64,000 bases of DNA from Lepidostoma basale (Eukaryota; Arthropoda; Insecta; Trichoptera; Lepidostomatidae): contig JAHDVF020000902.1 in the NCBI GenBank assembly GCA_022606425.2, forward strand, positions 372,001 through 436,000. The letters are read 5' to 3'. Numbering within the stretch: position 1 is the first letter of the stretch; every line of letters starts with the position of its first letter. Below are positions 32,831 through 44,322 of this stretch, piece by piece. The notes under the pieces were generated by a model. The model did no database searches, was not told the DNA's origin, and saw only the letters and a program-made list of their open reading frames with translations. A program made the translations under genes and the position numbers.

Positions 32831-33720
32831 ACTAATTAATTCAGTACACTAAAAAAATATTTGTTGTCGTAAAAACTGAAATTATAATTTATATATCTAA
32901 TATCTGTAGCGTGTTTTGGGAGAGGCTTACGTTCAGCAGTAGACGACAGACAGTTGATAAATATCTGTGCATTCACTTTACATTGTCATTTTTCTTACAT
33001 TTTTACATGAATGAAAAATTACAAGTACCTATATGACATTTAAGCGACTCAATGGTTATTTTAAAATGTAAGAATATTAACAGTAAACATTCTAAATTTT
33101 ATCCCAACGTATAATCTAGAGACAACCACCCTAACAGAAAAAAAGTATTTGGCATCTCGTGTACTCGGTGATTCGAAAAATACTCGTTTTGTAAGGGTAT
33201 TTTTGAAATATTATTTTTATTTTTGATTAATCCCTGACTGAGTCAACTCTGTACAGTTTAAATACATAATCCAGAAAGAAAATTTATAATATGCTAGAGA
33301 TAAACACCTGCAAGGATCAAATATTGTAATAATAAAAACCAATAAAGGAAAAAAAAGTATAATTATTATTATTAGTCTCACCCTTAATCGCTCTTCCAAG
33401 AAAAAAAATTAATAAGGAAATTACAATTTTAATGAACATAATTTTGATAATTATAACAATTAAGCCGATAGTATTTTTGTTAGTAAAAAAATAATTAAAA
33501 TAACATGTTTATTGATTTCAATGTTTGAATATACGATTGATAATTTTTTTTGGTTTTCCAATCATAAAAAATAAAATAAAAATAGCGTCTAGATTTTTTG
33601 TAGACACACTGTCATTCACACTATTGCAAACGATTTCCCTGTCGTGAACGGACTCTAAATGCTCAGCGTGAGTCTCCGATACTAAATAAGAAATATAGAT
33701 ATAAGACGCCGAACTAAAGT
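32831..33720. other. Unannotated AT-rich stretch
   Basis: No supported gene. AGAGGCTTACGTTCAGCAGT near 32921 resembles LINE 3' wording (a reversed GGATGTAGGC-type end) but is too short to assign. Confidence 0.3.
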
Positions 33721-33724
33721 TGGC

Positions 33725-33995
33725 GATATCATGGATCATACAGCGAAATTAAAGTGGCATAGGCTGGAAATATAGCAAGACAGGGTAATACCCGATGGAC
33801 ATCCAGAATACTTGAGTGGAGGCCATGGACAAAAAAAAAGAGTGTCGGAAGGCCACCTAAAAGATGGACTATTGCCCGAATAGCTGGAACAACCTGGATG
33901 CGGAAGGGACAAGACAGGGACGAGTGGATGAAAATGGAAGAAGCCTATATCTAGCAGTGGAGGCAAGAAGGCTGAAGAAGAATAAGATGAAGATC
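33725..33995 (+). mobile_element. RTE-like LINE 3' fragment, plus strand
   Basis: GTGTCGGAAGGCCACCTAAA, GCTGGAACAACCTGGATGCG and GAAGAAGCCTATATCTAGCA, ending GGCTGAAGAAGAATAAGATG. This is the sense counterpart of the 32362-32830 fragment. Confidence 0.65.
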
Positions 33996-34154
33996 CTTAA
34001 TTTAAATTAGTTGATTTAAAGTATAACTTCACCAAAACACAATATAAAAAAATATATATATGAACATACTCGTACATTTAACTTTACACTACATTACACA
34101 AGTATTCCAGCTTTTCATTAAATATTCATTTTAAATAACATTCTGTAGCTATAA

Positions 34155-34425
34155 AGGAATAATATATTATTAATATGTATAAAAAATGATAGTTTTCAAG
34201 GAATTTTATTATAATATTTATGTACGGCATGTTTCGCCCTTCTTAGGCATTATCAAATTTTTGGCACATTTGTTGTTGGCACATTTGAAAATGCATTAGA
34301 AGGGCGAAACATGTCATGCATAAATATTATAATAAAACTCTTTGAAAACTATCGTTTTTTATACATATAATAATTTAATATGGGGTTTTACATCATTGTT
34401 CAAGAAACAATAAATAGGAATAATA
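34155..34425. repeat. FB-A fold-back repeat, complete
   Basis: Long facing arms: GATAGTTTTCAAGGAATTTT...CGGCATGTTTCGCCCTTCTT and AGAAGGGCGAAACATGTCAT...AAACTATCGTTTTTTATACA, then TTTAATATGGGGTTTTACAT and AAGAAACAATAAAT. The right arm contains GAAACATGTC after a GC-paired hairpin. Confidence 0.8.
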
Positions 34426-34970
34426 TATAATTTTTTTAGATATTTGTTTATTGACAATCTGTTTAAAATAATGATTGAATTTATATGAAGACCGCAAAGT
34501 CCATAGCGGTGTGAAAGAAACGCTTTGTAATGAGGAAATGGATCAAGTCTGTCGAGTTTTTATATTGTAACGAGGCGGCATTCCTTAAAAGGGTTAATAA
34601 TAACGAGGTCATGGTGAGAGGGCTTTGACCCACATCTCGTTCTATCTTGTTATGAAACATATTAAATCTGGTTACAGTGTGCAATATGACGCCTATCAGA
34701 GTAAATTTAATATTGTATTGTATTTTATTTGTAAATTTTTTATTTATATTTTTGTTTTATTTTATTGAGTCATAAATAGCTTCAGATACTTCATCATACT
34801 TTTATTTTGCTTTAAAACATTTATAAATGACAACGTGAATTGTCATAAAGCATAAATAGCAACACGCTGATGTTTTAAAAACAAAACACATTTAAAAATA
34901 CGTGCAGGTACAATAGAATGTGCTTTAGATTTACCAAACAAATTAATGTTTTTAATAAATAAAAACTCAC
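34426..34970. other. Unannotated stretch
   Basis: 34480-34700 is non-repetitive and of mixed composition, perhaps conserved non-coding DNA. No gene seen. Confidence 0.3.
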
Positions 34971-34975
34971 TTTCT

Positions 34976-35500
34976 AACTAACTATCATGCGTTTCTCCGA
35001 AGGGGTAGACATAGAAAAAGGACTTTAATTTTATTTCGACTTTAAGTAATTGATTAATAAAGGCATGCAATGTTTTCATCGATTCCGTATTCCATTCACA
35101 TTAATAACATAAACATTCTCAATCATTATTTCTTCATCCACGTGATCCGTATGTACAAACCATCGCAGTGATTTTTTCATAAATTTGTTTACGCTCCTCT
35201 TTCTTACGATCCTTCCTGAGATCAGGATTTTTTTCCCTTAAGATAATATACTAACATCAAGGATTTAAATCGACGATATTAGAATTTATTTTACAGCCTT
35301 CAATAGTAGAGAAAATAGTTCATTATTATAAAGAAGGAATCTGGTCATGTCCAAGCTTGAACCCATGTTCCCTGGATCAGGAGCCAAGCGCTCTCTCTCC
35401 ATGACCACCACCCGTTTGATTTGAAATTCTGGCATACATCGTTCTATATACATCTCATCTCTACCGCGTTTGTTCTGTTCTCATCCATCATCACCCATTT
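34976..35500 (-). mobile_element. L-A LINE, degraded, interrupted
   Basis: CTAACTATCATGCGTTTCTC and GAAGGGGTAGACA at the 3' end, through CATCGATTCCGTATTCCATTCAC. The match is lost at about 35250-35435 and resumes with TCTATATACATCTCATCTCT. The gap is unassigned. Confidence 0.55.
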
Positions 35501-35559
35501 CAAAATAAACAAATCAGTGTATTTCATCAATAGACATTACAAAATTTACTTTTAAGGCA

Positions 35560-35800
35560 TCTTTTGAGAACAGGTAAAATAATATATTGTATATAGTATA
35601 CCACCAGAAACGCATGAGAGATGGTTCGACATTAGGAAGACAGGATCTCTCCACAATTAAGAGTATTTGCCCTCTGAACGTACTTTCACTAATATGAAAG
35701 ACGTCGATCTCTGAGGAGACCGCGTTCAGCAGATTAATTACTCTTCCCACCGGTGTGACCAGAGGCAGGTTGATTCTGGCGGCCGGTAGGTAAAACAACC
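35560..35800 (-). mobile_element. L-F coding repeat
   Basis: The minus frame INLPLVTPVGRVINLLNAVS, then SEIDVFHISESTFRGQILLI, matches 61675-61910 and 13225-13330. The nucleotide match (GAACGCATGAGAGATGGTTC, GAACGTACTTNCAC) is also clear. Confidence 0.65.
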
Positions 35801-35859
35801 ATATCCATGTTTCGCTCAAATACTCGTATACATATTATTATTATTATTTTGTTGAAAAA

Positions 35860-35905
35860 TCTCCTTACATCATTATAGCGCGAGCCAAATCGATGTAAAG
35901 GGTGA
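35860..35905 (-). mobile_element. S1 SINE tail only
   Basis: CATCATTATAGCGCGAGCC then AAATCGATGTAAAGG is the complement of the short-tailed S1 end. Confidence 0.55.
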
Positions 35906-36635
35906 AAAAAAAGAATATCAAAGGAAATATACATAGAACCTTATGAATCGGAAAAGCCAGTTATTTGCTTGCTGCCTTTATCGTAAGGGTATTTACGAAT
36001 TCGCCACAATTGCATCCAAAGAGGTCTATCTCTTTTGCAACCTCATTTAGGAGACGAATCGCTTTCAATACAGGAGAACTTCGTATATAAATATTGTAAT
36101 ATTGTATAAATATTGTAACCAGAGTATCTTTGGGAACGCATCATTTTCGCTTTGATTTATAAATTTTAAAGCGTTTATAAATGTTTTAAGCTCTATTCGC
36201 AATTTAAAATACATAAAAAAATTAACCTTACACTAGAAATATAAAGTGTACATTAAATAAAAGAATATAATGCTTATACCAGTAAAAAAAACTGTTGTTC
36301 GATCGATAAACGAACGGATAAGATGCAAACCTGATGCATAAACGCGTGGGCATGAAGGAAACTTGGGATCGTTTAGAAATTTAACAAAAATCCGCTTATG
36401 TTATGATTGAGCAGGAGGTATTTGGGTCATCACCACATATTGGTTGCGTAACGGTGGATCGAACGGAACCAATACCGTAATTGTCTTCAACTAAATGTTT
36501 ATATAATTTTACATCCTGCGCCATTAAGGTATGTCGGATTGCTCACCACCATTACAAGCGCATTCCTCATATTTATATCAAGATTTATAATCAATTATAT
36601 TTTTTAGTTCATGATCACGAATGTATAATAGTTAC
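35906..36635. other. Unannotated stretch
   Basis: No gene or repeat recognised. 36300-36480 is of mixed composition. Confidence 0.3.
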
Positions 36636-36639
36636 AAAA

Positions 36640-36800
36640 AAATATCCACGTTTAAATATCGTGAGATCACAATCAAGTCATTTTATTTAACTAACTCCCT
36701 AGAAATCAAAAAGGAAAAACCGCCGCACTCTTCTATTTTGACACACTTTTTTCATGTTTTAAAATATAAACAAAAATCAAAACAATTTTTTCCACAGTCA
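36640..36800. repeat. Dispersed repeat, pair of 5195-5345
   Basis: ATATCCACGTTTAAATATCG, CAAGTCATTTTATTTAACTA and ACACACTTTTTTCATGTTTT recur in the same order. Confidence 0.55.
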
Positions 36801-36829
36801 CGACTTTTATTTCCTCGAATTATATTTAA

Positions 36830-37150
36830 AATAACTTCCGAAATGAAGACACTGAGGACGATAGCAGGCAAGACACTGAGGGATCGCGTGAGGAACACCA
36901 GAATAAGAGAGATATGTGAGGTTGAGGATATTATAAGATGAAGCAGACAGCAAAAATAGACTGGTACGGTCATGTTTAAAGAATGGACTCCACCAGACTC
37001 CCCTATATTGCATTGTATAATCAACCTCATGGAACTCCTCCTCGTGGAAGACCCCCTAAAAGATTGAAGGACAGCTGGGAATCTACCTCAAAGGAGGAGC
37101 AACTCTCTGGAGAACAGACCACATAGGTCTACAATAAGGAAGAAGAAGAA
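36830..37150 (+). mobile_element. L-D LINE 3' fragment
   Basis: Encodes MKTLRTIAGKTLRDRVRNTR, IREICEVEDIIR, then a stop, and continues as in 26341-26665 to ATAAGGAAGAAGAAGAAGAA. The start coincides with the other copy, suggesting a preferred truncation point or a shared insertion unit. Confidence 0.7.
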
Positions 37151-37151
37151 G

Positions 37152-37332
37152 AATATTTAAAATATTTATATTGTATCATCAAAACATTTGTACATAATGA
37201 AATCTACAAAATTAAATATCAAAAATATTTTGAGATATTATATACATAATTATTTAAAATATTTATGCTTAAAATGTTAAAGGGATTGGCGGGTGAATAA
37301 GTAAATAAATAGAATTTCTTTAGTAAATCGTT
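37152..37332. repeat. Left copy of a long direct repeat
   Basis: AATATTTATATTGTATCATC, CGTTAAATGG and the sequence between match 37605-37777 at roughly 90% by eye. The two copies bracket the L-A fragment at 37333. Confidence 0.75.
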
Positions 37333-37593
37333 AAATGGAAACAATGAAAGAAAATAGAATGGTTAAAATATATGTTAACGATGTAAATGGAACTAGAAAT
37401 AGAGGAAGACCGAGGTCAACGTGGCATGATCAAATAAATCAAATATGAAATGTCGGCCACGTGAGGAGTCAGAAAAATCGACGCCCGTGTATGACACGAT
37501 GTATGGATGTTGAGGAAGCGAGAAAAATATGTCAGGAAAGAAGAGTGTGGCAGTCCATTCTTTCTGCCTACCCCTTCGGAAAGACTTTTGTTT
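37333..37593 (+). mobile_element. L-A LINE between long direct repeats
   Basis: TATATGTTAACGATGTAAAT through GATCAAATAAATCAAATATG to CTGCCTACCCCTTCGGAAAG. The (TTAG)n tail is absent. Confidence 0.75.
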
Positions 37594-37604
37594 TCTCTGT
37601 ATTT

Positions 37605-37777
37605 ATTTAAAATATTTATATTGTATCATCAAAACATTTGTAGAGAATGAAATCTACAAAATTAAATATCAAAAATCTTTTGAGATATTATATAAATTAT
37701 TATTTAAAATATTTATCCTAAAATGTTGATAAATAAGTAAATTAATGAAATTTCTTCAGTAAATCGTGAAATGATCT
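37605..37777. repeat. Right copy of a long direct repeat
   Basis: Second copy of 37152-37332, ending at AGTAAATCGTGAAATG. Confidence 0.75.
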
Positions 37778-37849
37778 CGCTTCGTCGAATCCCAACGAGA
37801 ATATGACGCACACACCTTTTTATTATATGGTGAATTTAAAAAATCCGGT

Positions 37850-38105
37850 ATAAAATAAAGGTTTCGGGTTCGATTCCTGTTGATGATAGTGTGAAAAGAA
37901 ATTCTCACGCTGTCTTTGGTCTGGTAGAATACACGTGACAATAATAATAGCCATAAACTAGCTACATGTCATGAGAACCAATTGCTAAAAAGTTGTATAC
38001 CTTTTGTTCAATTAACCTGATGTTTACAAAAATGTGGAAAGCAACGAGAAACTACCAGCAAAAATGTTGGATTTGCTGTAAACCAATCCCTGGGATTGAT
38101 TGACC
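37850..38105 (+). mobile_element. S1 tRNA-derived SINE with the long tail
   Basis: Starts in the B box (GGGTTCGATTCCTG), then the S1 body TCACGCTGTCTTTGGTCTGG. It ends in the long-tail sequence ATGTGGAAAGCAACG and GCTGTAAACCAATCCCTGGG. Confidence 0.7.
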
Positions 38106-38187
38106 TTATTAAAGAATATGTTTAATTTAAACATTGTTTATTTCTAATTTTGACTTTATTTTCTAGTCATTTTTCGAGGGTATTATA

Positions 38188-38436
38188 CAGTGGCGGTACC
38201 CCCATAGAAGCCCAGAAGCCCGGCTTGCGTAAGAAATTTTGAATCAAAACCCCCAAATCTAAATAATCATCCCCCCGAATAAACCAACAATCCACCAAAT
38301 CACCTTCCAACAATATTCCCATCAGACGTAAGAGGAATAGCCACAAGAGCTGAACCTCTGTAAGCCAGAAGAGGTTTTGATTCAAAACTTCTTACGCAAG
38401 CCGGGCTTTTGGGCTTCTATGGGAGTACCGCCCCTG
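38188..38436. mobile_element. hAT-type miniature element with intact ends
   Basis: Length 249. Ends CAGTGGCGGTACCCCCATAG and, on the complement, CAGGGGCGGTACTCCCATAG. The inverted repeat continues to about 65 bases. An exact 8-base target duplication, GTATTATA, flanks it at 38180-38187 and 38437-38444. It has no coding capacity. Confidence 0.85.
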
Positions 38437-38539
38437 GTATTATATCTTTATAATCGGGAAAATATTATCGTATGTACATATAAATATAATATAATGAACA
38501 TACTCGTACTATTTATCGGTCTCTCAATTTTGAAGGGTT

Positions 38540-38785
38540 ATTATGTCGCCTCTTTGCAAGAATAACGTGACATTTCGAAAATCAAATCCGCCGTGTTTAA
38601 CCTTATTTTCTACAAGAACATGGTATTGAAAAGTGAAAAACAGAGAATTTATGAGGGGAAGGGACAACGCAACAGTGGTATATTGTGTTGTCACGTTGTC
38701 TCTTTCAGACAGGTATCTTGTCTCATTTAAAAAAAAAAAAAAAATTCGAGATAACACGTTATTCTTGCAAAGAGGTGATATTGTT
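38540..38785. repeat. Inverted-repeat element
   Basis: CGCCTCTTTGCAAGAATAACG (38548 on) is mirrored by CGTTATTCTTGCAAAGAGGTG (38757 on). About 190 bases lie between, including a run of 16 A. Family unknown. Confidence 0.7.
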
Positions 38786-38789
38786 TATT

Positions 38790-39960
38790 ACTTTTGAAGT
38801 ATGCGGAGAAAAATAAATTCAAATTTGAAAAAAAAAACAGTGCTTTTATGTACGTAAACAAATTGAATTATGAAATTCTAGAATTATTATTGTTTTGAAA
38901 TGATCAAAATATTTTTAATAATGTTAATTAATTACAGGATTTTTAAAAGTATTTATTAAAAATATTCATATATAAAAACATAGTTGAAACTCTTACGTCG
39001 GGTTGAATCGCTTTGAATATTCTATTATGGAAGTCCACAGAATTAATATCTTAAGGAATATAATAATTTTAAGTACTTGGCTATATAAATAAAATCACGC
39101 ACAATACAATTTCTATGGAATCTCGTTTTTGTACAGATTTTAAGTCAGGTCAATGAAAGACAATCGATAATTCGATGTTTGAACAAGAATGTATGACTAA
39201 TTTTTATGCCAGGAAACATCGAGAAATGTGGAGAAAGTATCTGAAGACAGCCTGGTCACAGTAGCTACCTTATAAAGTGAGTTTATCAGCGGTGGTCACG
39301 TATACCCTAATATTTATTTTTAAGTGTTGGAATATTCGAGTTCGTTCTATAAAAGCTTTCAGTATTTTCTAAACCCTGTGAGTATTCATATTTCAAAAAG
39401 ATTATATAGTTTATACGTAGATTATACGAAAACATAATAATTCGATACCTATTTGGCAAAAGGTCCAACTGCTTTTATATGAATTTTACAGGAGAGCAAA
39501 AATAAGATTTTACATTATTTTGATTATTTATAAAAATGTAATTTTTGTTCCAAATTGTTTATTTTTAATGTCAATTTACGTAACATAACAAAAATACATA
39601 AAAAAATGAAAAAAAAAAGTACAGCTCTAACGTTTTGTAAAAACATAAAGTGTGCAAAAATAATAATGATGGTATATTTAACTCAATTTCACAAAAAAAC
39701 GCATCTGAGACCTTTTGCCAAATAAGTACCGAATTAATGAATTAAAAATTACATCTGTTTTATCATTTAATGTTTAGGATAGATTAATAGAACATCTGTT
39801 AATTTTATTATTATTTCGAGTCAATCATCATATTTTAAAGTTTATTATACGAGTACACCAATTGTTAACTTAGCAGTTAATTATAGCAGTATTTACTAAA
39901 AATAAAACAGATGTTTTTAGTAATTTAATTTTTTTATCGTGATTTATGAGTTATATCAAT
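38790..39960. other. Long unannotated AT-rich stretch
   Basis: No gene or element recognised. 39240-39300 is slightly GC-richer with TTATAAAGTGAGT, which alone is not evidence for a promoter. Confidence 0.35.
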
Positions 39961-39961
39961 A

Positions 39962-40115
39962 TAAAAATATTAATAATAACTAATTAACCATCGCGCCGTC
40001 TCCACGAAGGGCTAGAAAGAAATAATAGACCGCTACACTGTTCATTCTGACATTTCCTGACTTCTCTCGCTTCCTAAACATTCATATATCGTGTCATGCA
40101 CGCACGTCGATTTCA
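39962..40115 (-). mobile_element. L-A LINE, short 3' fragment
   Basis: ACTAATTAACCATCGCGCCG, CTTCTCTCGCTTCCTAAACA and GTGTCATGCACGCACGTCGA. About 150 bases of the 3' end only. Confidence 0.75.
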
Positions 40116-40419
40116 ATATCTTCCAAAATAAGCCATTTTGAAATATAATATATAAAAACATGTAATTGAATAACCTGGTTCTAATAAAACTGAAAAAAGA
40201 TTCTCATGTTTACTTAATTAAATATTAAATCAATATTACTAAACGTTCTACATTAGATTTTGAAACTCTTGATACATTTTTTTAAATCCAATTAAATGAA
40301 AACTGTTCGGACTCTATTTGTGAATTCTTTTTTCATCTCTAAGTAGCCGAGAGCAAAAATGTCTTAAATTATGCACATTTATTAAAACAAGTTATTAATA
40401 TTTTATACAAAAAAGCTAT

Positions 40420-40917
40420 AATGGCAGTGCACAATGGTGTTCTTGTACCGACCCTTATGTATGAAAGCAAAGCATGAATCTGGCAAAATAAGGATAAAAG
40501 TAGAATAAATACAGTAGAAATAAGATCTCTAAGACAAATGTGTAGATACTTTGTGTATGATAAAGTAATGAATGCGATGCAAATTATGGTGTTATGAACA
40601 AAATAATGAAATGATCATTAAGATGGTTTGGACACATGGAAAGAATGAATCAAGAAAGAATGGTAAAAAATATATGTTAACGATATAAATGGAACTAGAA
40701 ATAGAGGAAGACCGAGGAAAACGTGGCACGATCAAATAAATCAAATATTGAACTTCGGCCACGTGAGGAGTCGGAGAAATCAACGTGCGTGTATGACAAG
40801 ATGTATGAATGTAGAGGGTTCGAGAGAAGTATGTCAGGACAGAACAGTGTGTCGTTCCATTATTTCTGCCTACCCCTCCGAAGAGATGATGGTAAGTTAG
40901 TTAGTTAGTTAGTTACA
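40420..40917 (+). mobile_element. L-A LINE, degraded but with tail
   Basis: ATGGCAGTGCACAATGGTGT to GATGGTAAGTTAGTTAGTTAG. Order as in the best copy; several frameshifts. Confidence 0.8.
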
Positions 40918-41366
40918 TTTTATATTATCATCGACGCAGTATCCAGAATAAAGTATAGTACATCCAGCACACAGTATGAATTAAAGTAAAGTATTGAGTT
41001 TGGACGCACTAAAAACATTATGAAAATCTGACATGATCATCATAACTCATTTTAAAAAATCACTTAAGATTTTTTGGCTCTCAGGTACAGTCATTATAAA
41101 GTGCACCAAAAAAACTGTTTGGAAGCAACAGCTTTACTGACCTAATTACAAAATAATAATTTAAACTCTGTTCATACAAACACTTCATTACGTTTGTATG
41201 TGTTCTAACACTCATACGTGTAATAAACGACGAACGTAAGCGAGAGTGCACAAGTATGTGCATATGAACAGTCAGCCGCATAAATAAATTAACACAACGT
41301 AAACAAAAGCACTATTATCTATCAACAGTGAAGACCACATAACAAAAAACAAACGGACTATTTGCG

Positions 41367-41537
41367 ACTAACTAACTAACCATCACGCCGTCTCCCCGAA
41401 ATGGTAGGCATAAAAAATGGACTGTCACACTTTAACTGATGCGGTACTCCATCCTTCTCTTTTCGCCCTGCGGGAGACGCGGTGTGATGGGTTGCGAACC
41501 TCATCGTCACCAATAGGCATCTCTCGCGCACACTTCG
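41367..41537 (-). mobile_element. S2 element with target duplication
   Basis: Tail ACTAACTAACCATCACGCCG, body GGTTGCGAACCTCATCGTCA, ending at CACTTCG. The 7-base sequence ATTTGCG flanks both sides (41360-41366 and 41538-41544), which fits a short target-site duplication of a 5'-truncated insertion. Confidence 0.75.
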
Positions 41538-41559
41538 ATTTGCGGTTTAATATTTTATT

Positions 41560-41927
41560 GTTTTAGTATAAGAAGTGAATGTGGTGCGAATGAAAGTGTT
41601 ATGAACAAAATAAGGAAAGGGTCATTAAGATGGTTTGGACACATGGAAAGAATGAGTGAAGACAGAATGGTAAAGAAGGTATATGTAAACGGCGTGAACG
41701 GAGCTAGAAATAGAGGAAGGCCGAGGAAAACGTGGCACGATCAAATCAATCAAATATTGAATGTCGGTCACGTGAGGAGTCGGAAAAATCGATGTGCGTG
41801 CATGACAAGATGTATGAATGTAGAGGAATCGAGAGGCGTATGTCAGGACAGAACAGTGTGGCGTTCCATTCTTTCTGCCTACCCCTCCGGGGAGACGGCG
41901 TGATGGTAAGTTAGTTAGTTAGTTAGT
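41560..41927 (+). mobile_element. L-A LINE, 100-codon intact 3' end
   Basis: An open frame at 41601-41903 gives GSLRWFGHMERMSEDRMVKK, NRGRPRKTWHDQINQILNVG and ILSAYPSGETA. It is followed by the perfect 3' end and four TTAG units. Together with 28724 this is among the least decayed copies. Confidence 0.8.
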
Positions 41928-42059
41928 TTTGTTTTATGTTATAATTTTAAAATAAATTTAATAAATAACTACCATTATAATCATCAAATACTGAATATAT
42001 GTTAACATGCATACATAGTACATAGTATAAAAAATCGATTTTCGTTTAAGGTTATGATC

Positions 42060-42298
42060 ATTGAAAAATAAGAAAACATGACATTCTGCAACTTTAGCGT
42101 GAATGGTGAAAATCTGGAACAAGTGTTTAAATTTGTCTATTTAGAATGTATGTTTACGAAGAAACGGGCGAACGGAGGGGGATATTGAGGCAGGCAACAA
42201 AGTGAATGTTGCATTTAAAGTTTTCATCGGAAACAAAAGCCTATCCTAAAGAGCAACTTTGGCACTGCACAATGGTGTTCTAGTACCGACCATTAGGG
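42060..42298 (+). mobile_element. L-A LINE, upstream segment
   Basis: AAAATCTGGAACAAGTGTTT to GTGTTCTAGTACCGACCAT covers the part that encodes NGENLEQVVEFVYLGSMFT to LLPTL. It abuts an opposite-strand L-A fragment. Confidence 0.7.
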
Positions 42299-42299
42299 T

Positions 42300-42725
42300 T
42301 AATGGACCGCCATATTATTCTTTCTCAAGATTTTTATAGCATGTCTTGCACGCACGTCGGTTTTTCCCACTACTCACGTAGCCGACATTTAATATTTGAT
42401 TGTTTTGATTATGTCACGTTTTCCTCGGTCTTCCTCTATTTCGTGTTCCGTTTCCATTGTTTATGTAACATTTCTTTGCCATTATTACTTCATCCATTTT
42501 TTACATGTGTCTTAACCATCTTAACGACCATTTGATTATTTTGTTTATAACACTTCTTTCGCGCTGCATTCACTTCATATTTTGTATTTGCCACACTATC
42601 ATATACAGATTTACCACAAATTCGTCTAAGAGATTTCATTTCTACTGCATTTATTCCACTTTTATCTTTCTTCGACCACTTCCATGGTTTACTTCTATGT
42701 TATATGTAAGTATCGGTACAGGAGG
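42300..42725 (-). mobile_element. L-A LINE, opposite-strand fragment
   Basis: ATGGACCGCCATATTATTCT, GTCTTGCACGCACGTCGG and CGTCTAAGAGATTTCATTTC. No TTAG tail. It joins the previous fragment at 42299. Confidence 0.7.
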
Positions 42726-42816
42726 GGGTATGGTGCTCTTGAATGAGGTGTCAGTCGATGACCTATGCGTCCTTTAAGGATCATATAGATACATACCACA
42801 ATTGCTGATATAAAAT

Positions 42817-42862
42817 GTATACAGTAATTGGGTTCTAAAGACCTATTGTATACAATAAAAAA
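42817..42862. repeat. Dispersed repeat shared with 9160-9205
   Basis: CAGTAATTGGGTTCTAAAGA then CCTATTGTATACAA. Confidence 0.5.
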
Positions 42863-42889
42863 GAGCAGGACCATCGTGGGGGGGTCTCC

Positions 42890-43240
42890 CTCTGTTTCGT
42901 TTGTCTTCGCGGGGTCTCCACTCTACCACCTTTCTGGTCCATCTTTCGTCTACCAATCTGGCAACATGTCCCGCAAATGACCATTTAAGCTTCACTACCC
43001 TTGCGACGATATCTGTTACTCTCGACCATCTACGTATTCAGTATTTTTTATCCGGTCTGAGAGTCTTACATGTAGCATGGCTCTTTCGTGTTTCCTCTGT
43101 ACTACACGGAGTCTCCACATGGTCGACTTGGTGAGGGTTAGCGTTTCTGCTCCGTATGTCAGTACCGGAAGTACGCATTGACCATTCATTTTGCGTTTCG
43201 GACACTGGGCGATTTGGATAGGTTTCAAAAAACCCTATTA
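42890..43240 (-). mobile_element. L-C RTE/BovB-like LINE fragment
   Basis: The minus strand reads CVLPVLTYGAETLTLTKSTM, RVVQRKHERAMLHVRLSDRI. This is the L-C reverse-transcriptase C-terminus with a frameshift. Confidence 0.7.
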
Positions 43241-43788
43241 TATTTGTGTAATGTATAACGACTGTACTAATATCGAGTTTTACATATTTTATCAAGAAAC
43301 AGTAAGTATTGTTGTGTGATTTTTACATGACAGAGGTTTAACCATTTATTCGTCTTACTGTAGGTTGGGGTACCTGTAAGGCGTGAGTGTGTACATGTAT
43401 GAGCGGTCACGGCCATAGAGGTCGATGATCTTGGCGTAGCGGCACTCCTCACGTCTTGTTTACAGGAAGGAATTACCCAACTAATTAAAACTCTTCATCT
43501 CGATCAAACGCTAAACCAAACATTCGTATGTTATTACTACTTATAATAATCCAATTCGTATATATGAATAATCTGTGTCTGCAATGACTTTGCAATACTT
43601 AACTTATTAAAAATTTAATTATAACTTAAGATTTTAATCTCCGTATGCACGAAATGATACTTATTAATTTTTTTTATTTACATCTAAAATACAATTTAAT
43701 AAAAACACTTTATAGGAAATGCATGAATACAACTACTGCGTCTTAATTAGTAATAAAAACTGTGTTCTCTAGATATATAGATTTTTTA
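43241..43788. other. Unannotated spacer
   Basis: Nothing supported. 43370-43450 is GC-richer, unassigned. Confidence 0.3.
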
Positions 43789-43789
43789 A

Positions 43790-44192
43790 ACTAACTAACT
43801 AACCATCACGCCGTGTCTCTGAAGGGGTAGGCAGAAAGAATGGACTGTCACACCTTTCTTTCTTAACATATTTCTCTCGCTTCCTCAACATTCATACATC
43901 GTGTCATGCACCTCTATTTCTAGTTCCATTTACATTGTTAATATATACTTTTTAATCATTTTTTCTTCAGTCATTCTTTCCATGTGTCCAAACCACCTTC
44001 ATGATCTTTTCATTATTTTGTTCAGAACACCATCATTCGCACCGCATTCACTTCTTATATTTTCATTCGATACTCTATCATACACAGAGTATCAACACAT
44101 TCGTCTAAAAGATCTAATTTGTACTGCATTTATTCTACTTTCATTCTTCTTATGCCAGTTCCATGCTTCACTTCTATACATAAGGGTCGGAC
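43790..44192 (-). mobile_element. L-A LINE with tail and internal deletion
   Basis: ACTAACTAACTAACCATCAC tail; GTGTCATGCACCTCTATTTC shows a deletion of about 80 bases relative to other copies. It ends at CTATACATAAGGGTCGGAC. Confidence 0.8.
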
Positions 44193-44231
44193 TTCCATAC
44201 ATATTATTTTAATGTTACAATATAATGTGCG

Positions 44232-44322
44232 TATATGAATGTAGAGGAATCGTGTGTCAGGATAGAATAGTGTAGCGGTCTATTCTTACTTTCTATCCTT
44301 CGGAGGAAACGGCGTGATGTTT
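44232..44322 (+). mobile_element. L-A LINE, 3' scrap
   Basis: ATATGAATGTAGAGGAATC, GTGTCAGGATAGAATAGTGT and GGAGGAAACGGCGTGATG. Only 90 bases. Confidence 0.65.
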
